A DNA stretch of 64,000 bases from Prunella strophiata. Taxonomy: Eukaryota; Chordata; Aves; Passeriformes; Prunellidae. The DNA lies in assembly GCA_036583965.1 (NCBI GenBank), contig JAZBQD010000031.1:1273150-1337149 (forward strand), in the 5' to 3' direction. Position 1 is the first letter of the stretch; every line of letters begins with the position of its first letter. Made by a program: the position numbers and the translations under genes. Below the pieces are notes generated by a model, which saw only the letters and a program-made list of their open reading frames with translations, was not told the origin of the DNA and did not search any database. Shown in pieces: positions 46,001 through 58,000 of the stretch.

Positions 46001-49000
46001 CTTATTAATTTAAAACCACTTTGGGCAGCATCTCACAGCATTTTAGGGCATGCAAACAGATTTTTGGAGTCTTAATCATTCTGCTCCAAAGCCCATCTGT
46101 AATTTTCTGCTTCTCCACATCCAACACTTGACCTTCAGGCATTTTAAAGGATCTGTTTTCCTTGCAGGATCAAGTGTTGCTCTTTGCAAAAGCACAAGCC
46201 AGTATCTCTCAAAGAATTAACGGCTCTGCACACAGTGCAAGGTGTTCTAGAGGAATGTGATTTTCAGGAAGCACCAGGCTTCCTTTCTGGGAATAACCAG
46301 CCTCAAAAATGCCATTTTTAAAATGCTTTAAAACCAAGCATTTAACATTACTCATCAATTCTGAATCTTGGCCAATCTGGCTTAATTTAGGATCATCCAA
46401 AGGAAGGAGCATCACTAAGCATTTGGCACAGGCTGCCAAGTCAGAAGACATTTTGTCTTCACCAAAAATCAGTGGGTTTTTTTGGTTTTTGGGGTTTTTT
46501 TAACTGCTTTTTGAGCTGGCTTTCTGGTGCTGGCTTTTTTTACCTGTGCACACCGACAGAGGCTGCGTGGGTCCAGGAAGGAGAAGATGTACAAGGACAG
46601 GACTCGAGGGAGCCTCGTGGTAAAATCCACGGCCTCGGTGGGGCACCCGGGCCTGGAGCTGCTTGGCACAGAATTTCTGCTGGGACAGGGAGCAGCGTTC
46701 CAGCAGGTCCACCAGGACCCTCCTCCTCTGGCCATCTGTCCACTTGTCAAACTGAAAAAAAAAATTAAAAAGAGATTAAAAATGAAATTAAAAAATTAAA
46801 ATAGGAGTTTCGGGTGCAGAGAAACCGGAGAGTCAGCTTCTTAAAGTAAAACGAGGTGAGGGAAAGAGCAGGAGCAGCAGCTCCTGGTGACTCACTCTGA
46901 GGGAGCAGAGCGCTGGGAACAAGTGGAGAGGCCTACATGAAAAGAAACTCTGAAGCCACAGAATGATTTCTAACCCTCAAAGGATCCAGGATGGCCTAGG
47001 CCAGGACTAACTCGGGCTTCTGGGACCAGCTCTGAGACTTGGCTTCCCTCATGGAAAAGAGGAGACTCAGGTGGGTTTTTACCCATCTGAACAGGTCCCA
47101 GTCATTAATCCATTGCTGATTCCTTCTCTGACACTTTTTAATCCTCAAAGGATCCAGGACAGCCTAGGCCAGGACTAACTCAGGCTCCTGGGACCAGCTC
47201 CGAGACTTGGCTTCCCTTATGGAAAGGTGAAGGAGACTCAGATGGGTTTTAACAGGAGCAGGTCCCAATGATTAATCCATTGCTGATTTCTTCTCTCCTA
47301 ACACTTTTTAATCCTCAAAGGATCCAGGATGGCCTAGGCCAGGACTAACTCAGGCTCCTGGGACCTGCTTCCCTCATGGAAAGGAGGAAACTCAGATGGG
47401 TTTTTACCCATGTGAGCAGACCTCAGTGATGAATCCATTGCTGATTCCTTCTCTGACACTTTCTTTAACCATTTTTTCAATGATGAATTCATTGCTGATT
47501 CGTTCTCCCCTGATACTTTTTAATCCTCAAAGCATCCAGGCTGGCCTAGGCCAGGACTCAGGCTCCTGGGACCGGCTTACCTCATGGAAAGGAGGAAACT
47601 CAGATGGGTTTTTACAGGAGTAGGCCCCAGTGATGAATCCATTGCTGATTCCTTCTCCCCAGACACCTCCACAGCCCCCAGTGCTGCAGTCTCAGGGTGC
47701 CTCCCAATTTCTGGAGTATTTTTCCCTCACAATCCCCCGGCACGGGCCCAGCTGCGAGGGGGGGCTGAGGGAAACCAAACGGGGAAAAATCCACGGTGGC
47801 AGCAGAGCCACAAAGATTCTTGCACAGCCGAGGGCAGGCAGCTGAAGAGGAGGATTGAATCCTCAGGGATTGAATCCTTGGGGATTGAATCCTTGGGGAT
47901 TGAAACCTCAGGGACTGAATCCTCGGGGACTGAATCCTCAGGGATTGAATCCTCGGGGACTGAATCCTTGGGGACTGAATCCTTGGGATTGAATCCTCAG
48001 GGATTGAATCCTCAGGGACTGAATCCTTGGGGATTGAATCCTCAGGGACTGAATCCTCGGGGACTGAATCCTTGGGATTGAATCCTCAGGGATTGATTCC
48101 TCGGGGACTGAATCCTTGCGATTGAATCCTCAGGGATTGATTCCTCAGGGACTGAATCCTTGGGATTGAATCCTTGGGGACTGAATCCTCAGGGATTGAA
48201 TCCTCGGGGACTGAATCCTTGGGGACTGAATCCTCAGGGATTGAATCCTCGGGGACTGAATCCTTGGGATTGAATCCTCAGGGATTGATTCCTCAGGGAC
48301 TGAATCCTTGGGATTGAATCCTCAGGGATTGAATCCTCGGGGACTGAATCCTTGGGATTGAATCCTCAGGGATTGATTCCTCAGGGACTGAATCCTTGGG
48401 ATTGAATCCTCAGGGATTGAATCCTCGGGGATTGAATCCTCGGGGATTGAATCCTCGGGGATTGAATCCTCAGGGATGAATCCTCGGGGATTGAATCCTC
48501 NNNNNNNNNNNNNNNNNNNNNNNNNNNNNNNNNNNNNNNNNNNNNNNNNNNNNNNNNNNNNNNNNNNNNNNNNNNNNNNNNNNNNNNNNNNNNNNNNNNN
48601 NNNNNNNNNNNNNNNNNNNNNNNNNNNNNNNNNNNNNNNNNNNNNNNNNNNNNNNNNNNNNNNNNNNNNNNNNNNNNNNNNNNNNNNNNNNNNNNNNNNN
48701 NNNNNNNNNNNNNNNNNNNNNNNNNNNNNNNNNNNNNNNNNNNNNNNNNNNNNNNNNNNNNNNNNNNNNNNNNNNNNNNNNNNNNNNNNNNNNNNNNNNN
48801 NNNNNNNNNNNNNNNNNNNNNNNNNNNNNNNNNNNNNNNNNNNNNNNNNNNNNNNNNNNNNNNNNNNNNNNNNNNNNNNNNNNNNNNNNNNNNNNNNNNN
48901 NNNNNNNNNNNNNNNNNNNNNNNNNNNNNNNNNNNNNNNNNNNNNNNNNNNNNNNNNNNNNNNNNNNNNNNNNNNNNNNNNNNNNNNNNNNNNNNNNNNN

Positions 49001-52000
49001 CTTTAGGAGAAACTCTGCTCCCTGCAGGTAAGAGCAGCCACCTCAGAGGTCACCGAGCCACGAGGAACAAGTGAAGGAAATACGAGGAAATGAACAACAG
49101 TTTAGTAGCACCAAAGTGAGTAGTTAGAAAGAGCTGCAATGCAATTATGATGTAAACAGAGAAATAAATTAATCATTAGTAGAAAAGAAGAAGTAAAATA
49201 CGTTCTAAAAGTTAATTAGACAAAATAAAAATACCTTGAACCTGTGTGTCTTGTGACTTTTTTGGTACCTTTCTCTTTATACTAAAAATAATATACAAAC
49301 CACATACTAAACTGTTAATTAAAAAATAAACAACAACCTAAAAACAAAACAAAAAAAAAAACCAACAAAAAAAAAAACCCACCAAAAGTCCCATTAATTT
49401 CTCAATTCTAACACAAAACTTTTTAAAAGTCTCCCCACCAAGAGAACCTCAAGAGGGATTTTCACACCCTCCCTCTCAGGAGCAAAGCACCTGATATCCA
49501 TTAAATACCTTAAACCACCCAACCAAATCCCAAATATCTCTTGGAAATGAGGCTTGGAGCAACCTGGGGTAGTGGAAATTGTCCCTGCCCATGGCAGGGG
49601 ATGGAATAATGAGCTTTAAAGTCCCTTCCAACCCAAATCTTTCTGTGATTCCCCTGTAAAATGTCAGGTTTGTTTGTTCAATTATTATCAGCAAATTTAG
49701 GGGCAGTGTTCTTGTGCTCTGCTGCAGTGGGAACAGATTTGCAGGAAATGGATTTGTAGAGAATTTTTATCTAGAGAAATAAAACTATGCAAAATGCATT
49801 CACAAAGAGTGATTTTAGATGATTAGCTTTAAATAATTTACAACATAGTGCAGCAAAAGCTAATAGGCCAAGAAAGGCTTATAATGAGTTGTAATTAAGA
49901 AATAGTTAATTTCTGATTGTGAATTATAATTTCTGATTGTGAATTATGACATCTGTATTGTCTCACCCTTCACATGAGACTGAAAATGGAATAAAAGTTT
50001 TTAAAATGCCTCTCAGTTGTCCCCACCTCAGTGTCAGAGAAGAGCACAATCCAGCAGCCCCAAGAACGTGGCCACCACCCTGGAAGAGTGTCCCTCACCT
50101 CAGTTCCACACAGGGAGGTGACACGAGGGAAAACAGAGGTTCAATCACAGAATCACAGAATAATTTAGGTGGGAAAAGAGCTCCAAGAGCATCAAGTCCC
50201 AGCTGTGACTGATCCCCACCTTGTCACCAGCCCAGAGCACTGAGAGTGCTGTGTGCTGGGCTGTGCCCGAGCCCACCCAGTGACACCAAACTTGTCAGGG
50301 TCTCTCTGTAGCTCGAGATGACCTCTGATCCAGTCGAGAGAGTCTCTGTGTCCCAGCCTGAGAACCAAAGAAGGAGTCAGGAGCTTCTTGTGCAGTTTTC
50401 AAGGTTGTTTATCATGTTCTTATCTAACAGATTTTCCTCCCTGACCAGCCCAGGTCTGTTCAGCAGGTCAGTCCCAGGCACACTGCCCACATCTGGGGTG
50501 GTGTTGTCTTTTTACACTAAAAACTACCTGTACATTATTTACAGTTATTTTCCAATACCCATCACCCATGTTACACAGTCCAACTCTACTCTAAACCAAT
50601 CCAAAAGTGCCACCATCACCCAGAAGATGGAGGCTGTGAGGAAGGAGAAAGAAGGACAGAACACGCCCAAATTCCTCCATCTTGACCCCTGAACCCTTAT
50701 CTAAAAAACCCTAAAATTCTATATTTTCACCCTGTGAGAAACTTATTATTACTCTACTTAATTTGTGTGGCTTGTAATTCCTCATATAAAGTTGGTAATC
50801 TTTTCCATGGCTCAGGATCAAAGGCACAGGGGTCTTGTGCTCTGTGCCAAGGGCTCTGAGCCCCTGCCAGGGGCTGGAGCCACCCAGGGCAGCCAGAGGG
50901 ATGTGCTGAGTTCTGACAGTGTGCCACATCCAGTCCTTCCCTGGGGACTCCAGACCTCTCTGAGCAGCCTTTCCATGGAGGAATTCCTCCTGAAGTCCAG
51001 CCTGGCCCTCCCCTGGCACAGCCTGGCAAGGCTCCCTCCTGTCCTGCCCTTGATTCCCTGGAGGCAAAGCCCAAATCCTGCCTGCCAGGTGCACAGAAAC
51101 AGGAATTAAATCCCTTCAGGCCACCTCATTCCTCCCTTCTCAATCTGTGTTTTATGGGCCACAGCATCCTGGGAGACATCAAAGATGTCCTGTGGCACCA
51201 GAGGGGAAAAAATAACAACGTGAAAATGTAAATCCCTGGATGTGTGCAAGGAAAATCAGCAAGAATTAAACAATGAGCATCCCAAGTTTAATCCAATCTT
51301 GATCTGGAAAACCAAATGAAGGAAAACCACAGTGGCAAGGCCAAAGGAGGCACCTCCTGTTCTGCTTTTCCAGGAGGTTGGAAAACATGGAAAAAATTGA
51401 GGGACACTGATCTGGAAAACCAAATGAAGGAAAACCACAGTGGCAAGGCCAAAGGAGGCATCTCCTGTTCTGCTTTTCCAGGAGGTTGGAATCTCCTTCT
51501 ATGGAAAAAATTGAGGGACACTGATCTGGAAAACCAAATAAAGGAAAACCACAGTGGCAAGGCCTCATGAGGCCTCTCCTGTTCTGCTTTTCCAGGAAGT
51601 TGGATGCTCCTTCCATGGAAAAAATTGAGGGACACTGATCTGGAAAACCAAATGAAGGAAAACCACAGTGGCAAGGCCTCAGGAGGCCTTTCCTGGTCTG
51701 CTTTTCCAGGAGGTTGGAATCTCCTTCCATGGAAAAATATTGACACTGATCTGGTCCACCTCCCACCACAAGGCAGGATCTGCTCTCCCTAAACCATTCC
51801 TGGCAGTGTTTGTGGAACCTCAGGAGTCTCCAGATTCCACCCTCAATCCCCAGGCCAGCTGCTCCAGCAGGGAATTCTCTGCAGCACTGCATTTTGCTGG
51901 TGTCTAAATTGTGTCTCCACAAATGCAAGCCCAGGATTTCCTGCCCTCTCCAAAGTGAGTGCAGGGATCAGATCCCTCCCTTCCTCTTTTTTGACATTTT

Positions 52001-55000
52001 CTGTGTTTATTAGAAGATGTTTTCACACCCCTGCAGCACAGGGATGGTTTCCATGTTTTCTGGACCTGCTCTCTCCTCTGAGCTGCTCCCAGCTTTCCCA
52101 AAACGCTGTGAGCAGAACTGGGGATGACTCTGCCTCTGGGATATTTCCCTTTCTTTAAGACACTCTCAGGTGGATCAGTTTGTGATCCACCCTCATTCCC
52201 AGGGATTTTTTTCTGCAGAGCTGCTGCATCCTCAGATCCTCTCAGATTTGATTTTTTGGGTGTCACTCTTTGATGCAGCATTTTTCCCTCACTCTTATCT
52301 GGCTGCAGACCTTTCCAGCCTGGTTTCTAAACTCCAAAATTCAGGAAACCCCTCCAAGCCTGGCAGATAGAATCTGGGAATCATCAGGGTTGGAAAAGCT
52401 CTCGGATCATCAAATCCAACCATTAAATGAGGATTTGTTTTCCATTCCATCACCTGGACATCACTGAAAATGTTGAACAGGAGTTAGGACTGGCTTCATC
52501 CTCCCAGTTTGAGATTAAATCCTTTCCAGCTGCCCTGAGTGTGATCCCAGCCAGGAAATCCCAGCTCCAGCAGCTCCATTCAGTCCAAATTTCCCGAGAC
52601 CACTTGGAGAAGGTCATGGGAGCCAACGTGGAAGATCCTGCACTGAGATTTCTCCCCGTGGCTCCTCTGACACAGCCCCAGGCCTGGTGGGGACTTGAGA
52701 GCAGCTTTTGTGCTCCCTTTCCTTGGAGTGCTGGCTGGCAGGAGCACGAGGAGGAGCCCTCTGAGAGCTGCTGATCCAATGTCATGGGAAGGGTGGGAAA
52801 TGTGACCTTCCCGAGAGGATTCAGCACTTGTGAGAGGGGCTGGGGGAAGGCTCTTCCCAGATTTTGGCATTTTTAGACCCCCAGCAATTTCCAGGAGATG
52901 GGTTTTATGTTTTCCACTCGCTGCCTATCCCATTAAAAGCTGGTTTTTGAACAATAATCACTCAATTATTTCATTTCCTCGGTGTCCCTGAATTTCCTTA
53001 TTACCAAAACACAACAGATGATGGAAAGATTATTTCCTATCAAGACAAATAATCCTTAAAATCAAAATATTTACCATCTGAGATGCAAAAAAATAATTTC
53101 ATGAGTGACTTACAAAGCACAAAGAATAAATCAGTTCCAACCCCAACCAATCTATGTGTGCACTTGGTAGATAAAATGTTGTTTATTACAGATTTCAAAG
53201 ACCCTCCAGCAGGACATGGAGGCATCTGAACATCCAGCATCTCCTTTGAAGACTTCACAGACATTTCCTGGGGTTTTTTTTCATCTCATTTCAGCTCATT
53301 CCATGGATGGAATTTGATTTCCCAGCTTCAAAACTTATGAATGTGGGAATTGACACCTTTACTCTCCTCAAAGGCAGAGCAGTCACATCAGGGAAAGTGA
53401 ATCCCTTTTTCCAAAGAGGAGAAATTTTACATTCCCACGAGATAAAAATCCTGATCCCTTCCAAAACCTGCCTGTAGCAAACATTTATTTAATGAGAAAA
53501 TTTACCCATTTTCCAAGCAGGGCTCTTCTTTCTTCAAATACCTATAAAACACAAGAAAAAAAGGAAATTGAGTATTTAGAGGGGACTCAGTACGTGCTGA
53601 GAAAACTCCAGCTTGAAAAACAATCCACAAAATATTAATGGAATCACTGAATGGATGATTTTGGGAAAAAAATTACAGAGATCCTTTAATCCAAACTCCC
53701 TGATAGGATCAGCTGAAGGAGTAGCTCAGGCATGTCCGTGAGTTTTGGGTATTTTATTGGATGGAGATTCCAGATCCTCCCTAAAAATCAGGTTATCCAA
53801 GTCCTTAATCATTCCCAAATCCCTGTGCTGGATTTATTCCATAAATACATTCTTATTTATTTGGATATTTCCATATTTTAGATGGATTTATTCCATAAAT
53901 CCATTCTTATTTATTTGGATATTTCAATATTTTAGATGGATTTATTCCATAAATCCATGTATTTCTTGTACTGGGGAGCCCAGAAATGAGCCCAGCATTC
54001 CCAACCTTTCCTGTGGAGAGGGAAAGAACCCACATCCCTTCTCCTGCCACCCACACTCCTCCTTTGGTTGTTCCTTGGTGATCCTGTTGGGAATTTATCA
54101 TCCCTGCACTCCTGGAACCTCCTGGATCCCATTCCCCATCCCTGGAAGTGTCCAAGGCCAGGCTGGACAGGACTTAGAGCACCCTGGGACACTGGGAGGT
54201 GTCAGGGTTGGAACTGGATGAGTTTGAAGGTCCCTTCCAACAAAATATCCAGGGATTAGGAGGCCACAACCTTCCCTGAGGGAAATCTCAGGGTCTCCCC
54301 ACCCTCACAGCCAGGAATTCCTGCCCCAGATCCCATCTAAATCTCACTTTTCCCAGTGGGAAGCCATTCCCTGTGTCCTGTCCCTCCATCCCTTGTCCCC
54401 AGTCCCTCTCCAGCTCTCCTGGAGCCCCTTTAGGCTCTGGAAGGGGCTCTGAGCTCTCCCTGGATCATTTCCTTCTCCAGGTGAACATTTCCAGCTCCTG
54501 GAAGAGCTCTGAGCTCTCCCTGGATCATTTCCTTCTCCAGGTGAACATTCCCAGCTCCTGGAAGAGCTCTGAGCTCTCCCTGGGTCCTTCCCTTCTCCAG
54601 GTGAACATTCCCAGCTCCTGGAAGAGCTCTGAGCTCTCCCTGGATCCTTCCCTTCTCCAGGTGAACATTCCCAGCTCCTGGAAGAGCTCTGAGGTCTCCC
54701 TGGATCCTTCCCTTCTCCAGGTGAACATTCCCAGCTCCTGGAAGGGGCTCTGAGCTCTCCCTGGATCATTTCCTTCTCCAGGTGAACATTTCCAGCTCCT
54801 GGAAGAGCTCTGAGCTCTCCCTGGATCATTTCCTTCTCCAGGTGAACATTCCCAGCTCCTGGAAGAGCTCTGAGCTCTCCCTGGATCATTTCCTTCTCCA
54901 GGTGAACATTTCCAGCTCCTGGAAGGGGCTCTGAGCTCTCCCTGGAGCCTTCTCTTCTCCAGGTGAACATTCCCAGCTCCTGGAAGAGCTCTGAGCTCTC

Positions 55001-58000
55001 CCTGGATCCTTCCCTTCTCCAAGTGAACATTCCCAGCTCCTGGAAGGTCTCTGAGCTCTCCCTGGATCCTTTCCTTCTCCAGGTGAACATTCCCAGCTCC
55101 TGGAAGGTCTCTGAGCTCTCCCTGGATCCTTTCCTTCTCCAGGTGAACATTTCCAGCTCCTGGAAGGGGCTCTGAGCTCTCCCTGGATCCTTCCCTTCTC
55201 CAGGTGAACATTCCCAGCTCCTGGAAGAGCTCTGAGCTCTCCCTGGATCCTTCCCTTCTCCAGGTGAACATTCCCAGCTCCTGGAAGGGCTCTGAGCTCT
55301 CCCTGGATCCTTCCCTTCTCCAGGTGAACATTCCCAGCTCCTGGAAGAGCTCTGAGCTCTCCCTGGATCCTTCCCTTCTCCAGGTGAACATTCCCAGCTC
55401 CTGGAAGGGCTCTAAGCTCTCCCTGGATCCTTTCCTTCTCCAGGTGAACATTTCCAGCTCCTGGAATGGCTCCGAGTTCTCCCTGGATCCTTCCCTTCTC
55501 CAGGTGAACATTCCCAGCCTGGATCCACGGGAATTCTTCTCTCCTGGACACGCAGTGATGGGAGGTGCCCCAAAAGCTGAACTTGCCACCTCTTTAATTC
55601 AGAAATTCCATTAATCCCGACTTGAGTGCCTGAAATCCTGCATGGATTCAATCCCAACTCAGCAAAATCCTCAGGAATGGTTAGAAGTCCTAATTAGAAG
55701 TCCTAATCCCCAGGAGAACACTGCTTCATCCATAGAGAAAGCTTCCAGAACTTGAGGATAAATTAGAATCTACAAGTGTGTAAAATAGAGAGTAGTTCAG
55801 TTTATCACAGGGTGAAAAACTTAAAATTTTAGGATTTTAGTGTAGAAGTGGATAGAAGGCAAGATAGAAGATTTTGGGTGTTGTCTGATCTCCTTCTTGT
55901 TCTTCATTTACTCCATTTTCTACAGTGTTAGTAGCACAAAGTGATTAGTTAGAACGCGCTGCAATGCAATTATGATGTAAACAGACAAATATTAGTCATT
56001 AGTAGAAAAGCAGAAGTAAAATACGTTCTAAAAGTTAATTAGACAAAATAGTTTAAAAATACCTTGAACCTGTGTGTCCTGTGACTTTTTTGGTACCTTT
56101 CTCTTTATACTAAATCTAATATATAAACAACACACTAAACTGTTAATTAAAAAAATTAACAGGGGTGACAAGAGCAGCTTTTGTTCCCTGGCCACTTTGC
56201 AGTGATGACTCCCACCGAGGAGGACCCATATGGAAATCCAGAGGAGGATTTCTGTATCGAAATCCAGAGGAGGATTTCTGTATCAAAACCCAGAGGAGGA
56301 TTTCTGTATCAAAACCCAGAGGAGGATTTCTGTATCAAACCAAGGAAGGATTTTCGTATCAAAATCCAGAGGAGGAATTTCTGTAATCGAAAACCAGAGG
56401 AGGATTTCTGTATCAAAAACCCAGAAGAGGATTTTCTGTATCAAAACCCAGAGGAGGATTTCTGTATCGAAATCCAGAGGAGGATTTCTGTATCGAAACC
56501 CAGAGGAGGATTTCTGTATCGAAACCCAGAGGAGGATTTCTGTATCAAAACCCAGAGGAGGATTTCTGTATCGAAATCCAGAGGAGGATTTCTGTATCAA
56601 AACCCAGAGGAGGATTTCTGTATCAAAACCCAGAGGAGGATTTCTGTATCAAAACCCAGAGGAGGATTTCTGTATCAAAACCCAGAGGAGGATTTCTGTA
56701 TCAAAACCCAGAGGAGGATTTCTGTATCAAAACCCAGAGGAGGATTTCTGTATCGAAACCCAGAGGAGGATTTCTGTATCAAAACCCAGAGGAGGATTTC
56801 TGTATCGAAACCCAGAAGAGGATTTCTGTATCAAAACCCAGAGGAGGATTTCTGTATCACAACCCAGAGGAGGATTTCTGACGCTGACCTTCGTCCGCAG
56901 GGAGCTGGACCCCAAAGCGCCAACACGTGGCTCCCCCATGGCCACAAAACCTCCTTCAACCCTCGGGATGGTGACCTGGGAAGTGAGGGAAAGCTGGAAG
57001 TGATTTTTCCAGCAGACAGATCAAAGAGGAGAGGCGGGTTGGGGGGGAAAAGCCCGGCTTATAACCGCACATAAAACGGCGATTAAACCGCGAGCGCGAA
57101 AACACGCTCGATCCTTGTGAGCTCCAGACGTGCTCCTGCTCTGACAGCCTGCAGAGGTGGCTCCTGCAGAGAGGGACATTATCAGTGCTGGTGTCTGCTG
57201 CAGCAGCTGACAGCTCCAGCTCTGTCTCTCCCAGCAGGAGCGTCTCTGGCGAGGGCTGGGAAATGACATTTCTTTTATTCGCGCCCTGGCAGTTATTATT
57301 TGCTTCATTTGCGTGGGGCACGTTGGGAAAAAAAACCAAAAAAACCAACAAACCTTACAAGCTGAGCTTAGAAAAAAGGATTTGCCCCAAGGAAGTGATG
57401 AATAGTCAGAGATCTGAGTTTTGGGTTGGAGGATTCCGGGGAGGAGGGAGCTGTTTATGGTCTTTGATCAAAGACAGATGGGGATTTGCTTTCAGCGTTC
57501 TTGGAGACACATCTGAGCTGAGGCTCTCCCAAAGTTCTGCCTCTCCAGGCACTTGGGAGCGTTAATTAGCAACAGAATGGCCCAAATTTGGTGAAATCAT
57601 CAAGCCCATGTCCTCTGCTCCAAGGCCTTGCAGTGCTCCGGGATGATTTTGGGATCTGCTGTCTCACATCCATGGCCTCAGGGGGTTTAAAGATGCTCAA
57701 GTGGCTGGAAAATCCCTAAATCCTCTGCTGCAGATGCCACTGGAGGCTCTTCTGCCTCAGACCTGAATTCCTGCCCAAATCCTCTCCCCAATTCCAGTCC
57801 TTGCCAGGATGGAGTCTGCAGGGTGCTCCATCTCCTGCCCCTGCTTCATCCTCACCTGCAGCACCACCCTGGAGTAGCTGGGATTTCATCCCTGGTTTTG
57901 TGACCATGAACAATTTGGGATTTCCTGATTCTGTCTCCTTGACTTTGGCCTGTCCCTGGTGGTGATCCTGCCTTTCAACCATGGAATGCTTTGGGTGGGA

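Noticed and set aside
48476..49006. Open frame across the second N gap
   Set aside because: Unknown bases only.
50318..50692. 124-residue open frame recurring at 58436-58738, 45361-45612 and elsewhere
   Set aside because: It recurs because it is the antisense of the LTR A repeat; no start context or protein family.
51266..51928. 220-residue open frame, minus, Cys/Phe-rich repeats
   Set aside because: Shadow of a ~112-bp tandem repeat; several overlapping frames are equally open.
52427..52774. 115-residue plus open frame
   Set aside because: No family likeness, no splice context, and overlapping frames on the other strand are equally open.
54344..55589. Repeat protein (20-residue period) on either strand
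   Set aside because: A 60-bp unit without stops gives this automatically. The unit is CR1-derived and no splice or start context is seen.
56181..57074. 297-residue repeat protein
   Set aside because: A 26-bp period keeps every forward frame open; no family likeness and it lies in an FBXO16 intron.
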